A stretch of 6,664 nt of DNA. Source: Planctomycetaceae bacterium (GTDB lineage Bacteria > Planctomycetota > Planctomycetia > Pirellulales > Thermoguttaceae). A program made the translations under genes and the position numbers. Below the pieces are notes generated by a model. That model was not told where the DNA came from, ran no database searches, and worked only from the letters and a program-made list of their open reading frames with translations. How positions within the stretch are numbered: the stretch's first letter is position 1; every line of letters begins with the position of its first letter. Shown here piece after piece: positions 6,459 through 6,664 of this stretch. Location of the stretch: positions 1 to 6,664 of the forward strand of contig JAIRLW010000229.1 of assembly GCA_031259095.1 (NCBI GenBank), given 5' to 3'.

Positions 6459-6480
6459 AAAATGCATTACGTCTCTACAA

Positions 6481-6528
6481 ACCTCATTACCTCATTAAAA
6501 ACGTAAACAAATAATGAGGTAATGAGGT
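6481..6528. repeat. 17-bp perfect inverted repeat, 14-nt loop
   Basis: Two tandem ACCTCATT units (6481-6488, 6489-6496) plus A face two tandem AATGAGGT units (6513-6520, 6521-6528) preceded by T. The arms are perfectly complementary around the loop at 6498-6511. In RNA this would be a stable hairpin and is the core of the 224-bp element. Confidence 0.92.
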
Positions 6529-6603
6529 AATAAGGTTGGTTGTGGGGGGAATCATTTTGCTACTGAGGTTTTTTCGTAAGAAAAATTAGGCGTCAATGAG
6601 GTT

Positions 6604-6664
6604 ATTGGTACAATATTCATGCGTGTAAAAAATATTTCACTGATATATTACTAAAATTGTTTTC
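6604..6664. other. AT-rich right edge, nothing recognised
   Basis: The final 61 bp are AT-rich and hold no supported reading frame. A promoter for a gene beyond the window is possible, but no convincing -35/-10 pair was seen. Confidence 0.4.

Larger units (their letters stand above)
6380..6603. repeat. Nested palindromic, MITE-like element
   Basis: Successive inverted-repeat arms are nested about a common centre near 6504: AACCTCATT (6380-6388) with 6595-6603, CCTAATTTTT (6394-6403) with 6581-6590, AACCTCAGTAG (6424-6434) with 6560-6570, and a 17-bp perfect arm (6481-6497) with 6512-6528. The element has no coding capacity, so it fits a miniature inverted-repeat element or a large structured intergenic repeat. 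No target-site duplication was obvious. It lies about 215 bp past the HzsA-like gene and could also stop transcription from either side. Confidence 0.75.

Overview
The window carries two large divergently transcribed genes for exported proteins, set in AT-rich spacers full of palindromic and tandem repeats. The gene content points to a planctomycete. Large exported proteins that join a beta-propeller to an HzsA-like (hydrazine synthase alpha-related) cytochrome c region, and proteins with one or more DUF1080 / 3-keto-disaccharide hydrolase domains, are both abundant in non-anammox Planctomycetota. The AT-rich spacers and modest coding GC suggest a lineage of lower GC than typical marine Pirellula or Rhodopirellula. 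That placement is inference; there is no rRNA or other marker gene here.

Layout. 1-384: no gene; short hairpins at the left edge, one copy of a dispersed hairpin repeat (214-300), and five 15-bp tandem units (301-375) ending just beyond the 3' end of the first gene. 385-2565 (minus): exported protein of 726 aa with a charged, coiled-coil-prone N-terminal half and two C-terminal DUF1080 jelly-roll domains. 2566-3128: divergent intergenic region with a good sigma70-like promoter for each gene, four perfect copies of a 9-mer, and the second copy of the hairpin repeat. 3129-6164 (plus): exported protein of 1011 aa with a discoidin (F5/8 C)-like domain, a TolB/PD40-type beta-propeller, an HzsA-like middle domain and three CXXCH heme-attachment motifs. 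6165-6664: no gene; a 224-bp nested palindromic element (6380-6603) in which one 8-mer occurs four times forward and four times reversed in mirror order.

Working together. Both products appear to be secreted or periplasmic. DUF1080 domains are linked to oxidised (3-keto) glycoside breakdown. Discoidin domains often bind carbohydrate, and CXXCH proteins carry electrons. A joint role in sugar oxidation or binding at the cell surface is possible, but only the divergent arrangement supports it. No mobile-element gene, RNA gene or CRISPR array was seen. The points most worth checking are the three-heme HzsA-like protein that lacks the tyrosine expected at the hydrazine-forming heme, the related hairpin repeats bracketing the DUF1080 transcription unit, and the mirror-symmetric element downstream.
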